In this document: positions 60,094-64,000 of the stretch, in pieces | How the letters are laid out: each line of letters opens with the position of its first letter | Position numbering within the stretch: the stretch's first letter is position 1 | Assembly: GCF_001999245.1 (NCBI RefSeq) | Contig: NZ_CP019631.1 | Coordinates: forward strand, 343,153 to 407,152 | DNA length: 64,000 bases | Reading direction: 5' to 3' | DNA from: Roseibium algicola | GTDB lineage: Bacteria; Pseudomonadota; Alphaproteobacteria; Rhizobiales; Stappiaceae | The notes under the pieces: generated by a model | Told to the model about the DNA's origin: nothing | Database searches by the model: none | Seen by the model: only the letters and a program-made list of their open reading frames with translations | Made by a program: the position numbers and the translations under genes

Positions 60094-61683
60094 TCAATGG
60101 TCGGTGTTCGGCGCATCGGACAACCCGTGCTGGAGCCGGATCATATCCGCCGCCCGCTCTCCGATGACAACACATGGGGCCATCGTATTGCCGGTCGTGA
60201 TGCGCGGCATGATCGAGGCGTCGGCGAGCCTAAGTCCCTCGATGCCATACACCTTGAGCTGATTATCAACCACCGACATGCTGTCCCGCCCCATCTTGGC
60301 CGTACAGGATTGATGCCAGTAGGTGACAGCGGATTTCCGGATGAAGTCGATCATGCCTGACTTGTTCCGGGACCCCGGTGCCGTCTCGGTTTTGACCAGC
60401 GGCGCGAAGGCTTCACTGTTTCCCGCTTCACGGCATAGTTCCACCGCCGCCAATGCAGCGGTCAGATCTTCCGGTTCACTCAAGGAGTTGGGTTCGATGA
60501 GCATAGGGTCGCGGGCATCCGGCCCGGATAGACGCAGCCGTCCCCGGCTTTTCGGCTGTGCAAGCCCGGCAAACATCGTCCAGCCGTGTTCAGGCGTTTC
60601 CAGGTCCGTTTCAACAGGGCTGGGCACGGCAAACTCAAGCTGGCACTGAAGGATATCGGGTTGCTGAAGACCGGAATTGCTCTTCCAGTAGAGGGTCGCT
60701 TCACAGCCGCCACCGCCGACTTCCTCAGGTTTACGGTACGCCCAGGTACACCCAAACGCGATGTGATCCTGATGATTGCGGCCAACACCGGGAAGATGCT
60801 GGACAACGGGAATGCCGTGAACCCGCAGTTCATCCTCGGGACCGATGCCGGACTGCATCAGAACCTTGGGTGTGTGAACAGCGCCGAGTGACAGCACCGT
60901 TTCATACCGCGCGTGGAACTGCCGATATTCGCCATCGACCAAAGCTTCGACGCCGATCACCTTTTTTCCCTCAAATAGGAGCCGCGTGACCAACGCATTG
61001 GTCAACACAGTCAGGTTTGGTTGCACCATCATCTTGTGGGTGTAGGACCGGAAGACCGACTCCCGCTTGCCATTGCGGATCCTCAGTTCCGCGATCGATG
61101 CACCGCCGGCACTTTCCATCATCTCGCCGTTGGGCGTGTCAAAGACGGGAACACCAATCAGCTCCGCCGCGTCGAGAAGTGCCCTGGCAACCGGCTTTGG
61201 ACTGTCAGGTTGCGCGACGTGGACGGGGCCGCCGGATCCTCTTCGCAGAGGATCCGGTGTTCCGCGCCAGTCTTCAATACGGCGGTAAAATCCCAGCACG
61301 GACTGGTATCCCCAGGCTTCGTCGCCGGATTCTGAGGCGAAATGGTTCCAGTCTTCCTTGTGGCCCCGGGCCCACACCATGACATTGATGCTTGAACCAC
61401 CACCAAGCCCCTTGCCCATGCTTAAGGGAAGCCGGCGGCCGGCGAGCCCAGGTGTTGGTTCACCAACAAAGCCCCAGTCACGGTCACTGCCAAGGTTCAA
61501 CGGCCATTGAGCCGGTTCCATGACACTTTCGGCGAGATCGTCGCCTCCAGCCTCAAGGAGCAGAACCCTGGCATTGCCGTCTTCGGCCAATCTGGCTGCG
61601 ACAACCGACCCGCTGGAACCTGCACCGCATACGATGAAATCGAATTCGGCATTTGTCTTTTCGAGCTGCATGGTCTTGTCCAT
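60094..61683 (-). CDS. GMC-family FAD oxidoreductase (choline/alcohol dehydrogenase-like)
   Basis: A 529-residue flavoprotein. The FAD motif is FIVCGAGSSGSVVAARLAED; the GMC signature 1 is in GKGLGGGSSINVMVWARG; the C-terminal part has YWHQSCTAKMG with the catalytic His and GLRLADASIMPRITTGNTMA. It oxidises an alcohol, passing electrons to oxygen or quinone. Substrate open. Start at 61683 (MDKTMQLEK) with AGAGG nearby; ATG 61671 is possible. It lies behind the alpha/beta hydrolase on the same strand and may share its promoter. Confidence 0.92.
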   Translation of the reverse strand: MDKTMQLEKTNAEFDFIVCGAGSSGSVVAARLAEDGNARVLLLEAGGDDLAESVMEPAQWPLNLGSDRDWGFVGEPTPGLAGRRLPLSMGKGLGGGSSINVMVWARGHKEDWNHFASESGDEAWGYQSVLGFYRRIEDWRGTPDPLRRGSGGPVHVAQPDSPKPVARALLDAAELIGVPVFDTPNGEMMESAGGASIAELRIRNGKRESVFRSYTHKMMVQPNLTVLTNALVTRLLFEGKKVIGVEALVDGEYRQFHARYETVLSLGAVHTPKVLMQSGIGPEDELRVHGIPVVQHLPGVGRNHQDHIAFGCTWAYRKPEEVGGGGCEATLYWKSNSGLQQPDILQCQLEFAVPSPVETDLETPEHGWTMFAGLAQPKSRGRLRLSGPDARDPMLIEPNSLSEPEDLTAALAAVELCREAGNSEAFAPLVKTETAPGSRNKSGMIDFIRKSAVTYWHQSCTAKMGRDSMSVVDNQLKVYGIEGLRLADASIMPRITTGNTMAPCVVIGERAADMIRLQHGLSDAPNTDH

Positions 61684-61713
61684 GTGATCGACCTCTATCG
61701 ATGCTTGTGTTGT

Positions 61714-62502
61714 TTAATGCTGGTTCGAGACCGTTTGTGCGGCTTCGTCGATCGTGTCGGCGACGACTTTCGGCTGGGTCATGAAGAGAGCGTGGCTGGC
61801 GGAGACCTTCGTGATCTTTGCGCCGATACGTTCCGCCAAGTGGATGAGCATGGCCTGGTCGAATGCCTTGTCTTCGGTTGCAATCACCGCCCAACTCGGC
61901 TTGGAGCGCCACGCGGCATTCTTCAGCTTCGTGCCAAACGCTGCCAAGTTGAGGGGAACTTGAGAATCCCGCATGAAAGCGGCGTCCGCGTCGCTGACGT
62001 CATGGGCAAAGCCGGATTTGAATTTTTCCCGGTCGACATAGGCGAAATCGTCTTCCGAAGTGTCGATGACGAACTCGGAAGCCGCTGGGAATCCATCATA
62101 TTGTTGAGCTGTCGTTTCGCCGGCATCCGGTGAAAGCGCCGAGACATAGACCAACCCGGCAACCTTCTGGTCGACCCCAGCTTCGGTAATGACCGTGCCG
62201 CCCCAGGAATGCCCGACAAGAATGGCCGGGCCGTCCTGCCGGTCCAATGCGCGCTTGGTGGCCGCAACATCGTCTTCCAGAGATGTCAGCGGGTTCTGGA
62301 CGATGGTGACCCGGTATCCACGCGTTGTCAGTTCGTCATAGACGCCGCGCCAGCCGGAGCCATCCGCAAAAGCGCCGTGAACAAGCACAACATTCCTGAC
62401 AGTCTGATCCGCCGGAATGGTGTCTGACGCGTTCGCGGACTTCAGTCCGATGACGGCAGCGGCGGCAGCCGCCAGAACAAACATTTTCGTCTTGGATTTC
62501 AT
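61714..62502 (-). CDS. Secreted alpha/beta hydrolase
   Basis: A 262-residue protein with a signal peptide (MFVLAAAAAAVIGLKSANAS). The fold is VVLVHGAFADGSGWRGVYDE (oxyanion HG), nucleophile Ser in LVGHSWGGTV, and the catalytic His in SASHALFMTQP. Proteins of this group are esterase-like or haloperoxidase-like. The gene is divergent from an OhrR-like regulator with several operator half-sites between them, so it is probably induced by an oxidant or similar signal. Confidence 0.88.
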   Translation of the reverse strand: MKSKTKMFVLAAAAAAVIGLKSANASDTIPADQTVRNVVLVHGAFADGSGWRGVYDELTTRGYRVTIVQNPLTSLEDDVAATKRALDRQDGPAILVGHSWGGTVITEAGVDQKVAGLVYVSALSPDAGETTAQQYDGFPAASEFVIDTSEDDFAYVDREKFKSGFAHDVSDADAAFMRDSQVPLNLAAFGTKLKNAAWRSKPSWAVIATEDKAFDQAMLIHLAERIGAKITKVSASHALFMTQPKVVADTIDEAAQTVSNQH

Positions 62503-62522
62503 GGCTTCTCTCCTAGCAAAAA

Positions 62523-62544
62523 GCGATAATAGTTATCGCGATAA
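62523..62544. promoter_or_regulatory. Interlocked TTATCGCGATAA operators, proximal to the hydrolase
   Basis: GCGATAA-TAG-TTATCGC (62523-62539) overlaps the perfect 12-bp palindrome TTATCGCGATAA (62533-62544), followed by GAG-TTAT. Half-sites thus alternate over about 30 bp. It lies 20 bp upstream of the hydrolase start. Confidence 0.7.
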
Positions 62545-62584
62545 GAGTTATTATAGGGATCGAAATTTCAGGTCAAGAGAAATG

Positions 62585-62596
62585 TTATCGCGATAT
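62585..62596. promoter_or_regulatory. Second TATCGCGATA operator, proximal to the regulator
   Basis: A copy of the palindrome (TATCGCGATA perfect, one outer mismatch) centred 52 bp from the first, close to five helical turns. It lies 46 bp upstream of the OhrR-like gene, as expected for autoregulation of both divergent promoters. Confidence 0.7.
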
Positions 62597-62642
62597 TGTT
62601 TCTCGTGATGTGGTTTGATATACGGGGGCAAAGGAGCAGTGC

Positions 62643-63113
62643 ATGACGAATGACCGGAAGAACAGTCCACCGCCTTTGGACGATCAACTCTGCTACGCGA
62701 TCTATTCGGCAGGGATTGCCATTCAGCGCGTATACAAACCCCTTCTTGACGAGCTCGGGGTGACCTATCCGCAGTATCTCGTTCTCAATGTTCTCTGGCG
62801 CGACGACCAGAAGACAGTCGGGGCAATCGCCGAGACCCTGGCGTTGGAATCCAGTACACTCACGCCGCTTCTCAAGCGTCTCGAAACGGCGGGACTGCTG
62901 CAAAGAACCCGAAATCCAAACAACGAGCGACAGGTTGTCGTCGCGTTGACCGACAAGGGCCGTGCGCTTCAGTCCAGGGCAGGATGCCTTGGCGAGGCTC
63001 TGCTGACGGCTTCGATGCAAAGCCCCGAAGACCTCGCGAGTCTCAACAAGAACATCCGAAATCTTCGCGACACGATCTATTCTCAGATCGGCGGGTGGGG
63101 CACTCCCGCCTGA
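62643..63113 (+). CDS. OhrR-like MarR-family redox regulator
   Basis: A 156-residue protein. PLDDQLCYAIYSAGIAIQRV carries the conserved peroxide-sensing Cys (Cys17) of OhrR; YKPLLDELGVTYPQYLVLNV and the winged helix ALESSTLTPLLKRLETAGLL are close to that group. A further Cys (RAGCLGEA) lies near the C-terminus and could form the disulfide partner. It probably represses itself and the divergent hydrolase through the TTATCGCGATAA sites. No ohr gene is visible nearby. Confidence 0.87.
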   Translation: MTNDRKNSPPPLDDQLCYAIYSAGIAIQRVYKPLLDELGVTYPQYLVLNVLWRDDQKTVGAIAETLALESSTLTPLLKRLETAGLLQRTRNPNNERQVVVALTDKGRALQSRAGCLGEALLTASMQSPEDLASLNKNIRNLRDTIYSQIGGWGTPA

Positions 63114-63131
63114 TCCGCGCGTTCGTCATGT

Positions 63132-63914
63132 CTACGTTGTCGGTATGGTGCCCCCGTCAATGACGTATTCGGTGCCGGTGATCGTGGCCGCGCGGTCGGA
63201 CGCCACGAACGCAATCAGGTTCGCGACCTCTTCCGGTTTTGTCGGGCGACCGATCGGTATTCCGCCAAGCGCATCCATGATCATCTTCTTGCCGCCCTCG
63301 TAATCGGTGCCGGCCTGCTTGGCGAGACGGTCGGCAAGGCGCACCGACGCTTCCGTCTCAATCCACCCGGGCGATACACGCAGCACACGCACACCCCTTG
63401 GCGAGACTTCTTTCGACAGGGCCTTGCTGTAGGTGGACAGCGCTGCCTTCGCCGCTGCATAGGCGGTTGTCGATTCAGGCAGCGGCAGTTCCCTCTGGAT
63501 CGACGAAACGTGGATGACGACACCACTTCCCCGTTCAACCATGTCCGGCACGAGTTGCCGGTCCAGGCGAACCGCAGGAAAGAGATTGAGGTAGAGCTCG
63601 TTATGCCACTCGGCATCCGTCAGGGCGACATACCCGCCTCCCGGAGCAGAGGAACCGCCGAGCATATGAACAATGATGTCTACGCCTCCCAGCCTTTCCC
63701 GGACAGCGGCGGCAAGGTCATCGCACCCTTCGGTCGTGGTCAGGTCTGCCGCGACGAACTGGACGCCATCTTCAAGCGTGTCCGGCCTGGTCCGGGCGCT
63801 TGTCAGCACTTCGGCCCCGAGTTCCCGGAATAGTCTGACCGTCGCAGCTCCTGCGCCTCGTGTTCCGGACGTGACAAGCGCCCGTTTGCCTTCAAGACTG
63901 AGGAACTTGCTCAC
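63132..63914 (-). CDS. Short-chain dehydrogenase/reductase
   Basis: A 260-residue SDR. The cofactor motif is [12 protein letters not shown], the active residues Ser in HVSSIQREL and YAAAK, and the end [15 protein letters not shown] start overlaps the stop of the next gene upstream (GTGA), so the pair is co-translated. Substrate unknown. Related proteins in this position are often induced with OhrR or MarR regulators. Confidence 0.9.
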   Translation of the reverse strand: MSKFLSLEGKRALVTSGTRGAGAATVRLFRELGAEVLTSARTRPDTLEDGVQFVAADLTTTEGCDDLAAAVRERLGGVDIIVHMLGGSSAPGGGYVALTDAEWHNELYLNLFPAVRLDRQLVPDMVERGSGVVIHVSSIQRELPLPESTTAYAAAKAALSTYSKALSKEVSPRGVRVLRVSPGWIETEASVRLADRLAKQAGTDYEGGKKMIMDALGGIPIGRPTKPEEVANLIAFVASDRAATITGTEYVIDGGTIPTT

Positions 63915-64000
63915 GGCAGGATCTCCAGTTCAGCAATCTTCTCGTCCGTCAGGCGGAAAAAATACCTCAGGTCGACCGGGCTGCCGGGAAAGTTCCCGAC
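63911..64000 (-). CDS. C-terminal end of a SnoaL/NTF2-like protein, cut by the window edge
   Basis: The last 29 codons, with stop at 63911-63913, read [20 protein letters not shown] then KIAELEILP. This pattern (DLRY-F-L-D--I--LEI) is the final strand pair of SnoaL-like/NTF2-like small proteins. The rest lies outside. It overlaps the SDR start. Confidence 0.65.
   Translation of the reverse strand, partial: VGNFPGSPVDLRYFFRLTDEKIAELEILP

Overview
The window looks like chromosomal DNA of an alphaproteobacterium, most likely a marine Stappiaceae/Roseibium-type member of the Hyphomicrobiales. This rests on the GC-rich codon use, the abundance of TRAP and ABC uptake systems, sugar-acid and aromatic catabolic operons, and IclR/MarR/LysR control. 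It is an inference from gene content, not from a marker gene. No tRNA, rRNA, CRISPR array, insertion sequence or prophage is recognisable.

Region 1 (1-18.5 kb) is a metal-homeostasis block. It holds the C-terminal part of a type II P-type ATPase, a secreted fasciclin protein, a Crp/Fnr regulator and a His-rich secreted protein. A divergent CopZ chaperone / CopA Cu(I)-ATPase pair shares an intergenic region with two CueR-type promoters facing opposite ways. Then come a set of c-type cytochromes (one with a Met-rich insert), an MFS plus NicO pair with a His-rich tail (probable Ni/Co efflux), and a CusB-CusA-CusF copper/silver efflux operon whose CusB carries four CusF-like modules. The block also contains relics: a CueR-like fragment of 35 codons right behind copA and a stop-interrupted Rossmann-fold gene beside copZ.

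Region 2 (18.5-23.2 kb) has a secreted ClpP/crotonase-fold protein, an FtsK/SpoIIIE translocase without the usual membrane domain, and a small P-loop ATPase.

Region 3 (23.2-38.3 kb) is a deoxy-sugar catabolic region. A long minus-strand operon encodes an ABC sugar importer, a mutarotase, a Gfo/Idh/MocA dehydrogenase, an L-fuconate-type dehydratase, an SDR and a fumarylacetoacetate-hydrolase-type enzyme. With the plus-strand IclR regulator and lactonase this covers an oxidative (non-phosphorylated) L-fucose-like route to pyruvate and lactate. A second enolase-superfamily enzyme and two related MaoC hydratases, one in an operon with a class III CoA-transferase and a leaderless solute-binding-like protein, have no obvious place in that route.

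Region 4 (38.7-53.9 kb) is a MarR-controlled oxygenase region. A tightly overlapping operon encodes a Rieske dioxygenase (reductase, alpha, beta), an acyl-CoA ligase, a Cys-less thiolase/Ltp2-like protein, a DUF35-SDR fusion whose SDR half is degenerate, a cyclase-type hydrolase and an SDR. It ends in two tandem covarying hairpins. Next to it are a thioesterase, a TRAP transporter and a self-sufficient P450-reductase-ferredoxin fusion. The parts together suggest uptake, ring or side-chain oxidation, CoA activation and retro-aldol/thiolytic shortening of an aromatic or alicyclic acid.

Region 5 (54-64 kb) is more ordinary: an SH3-domain secreted protein, a two-component system, two small secreted proteins, a LysR/azoreductase pair, a GMC oxidoreductase, a periplasmic alpha/beta hydrolase with a divergent OhrR-like regulator and a clear multi-site operator, an SDR and the end of a SnoaL-like gene.
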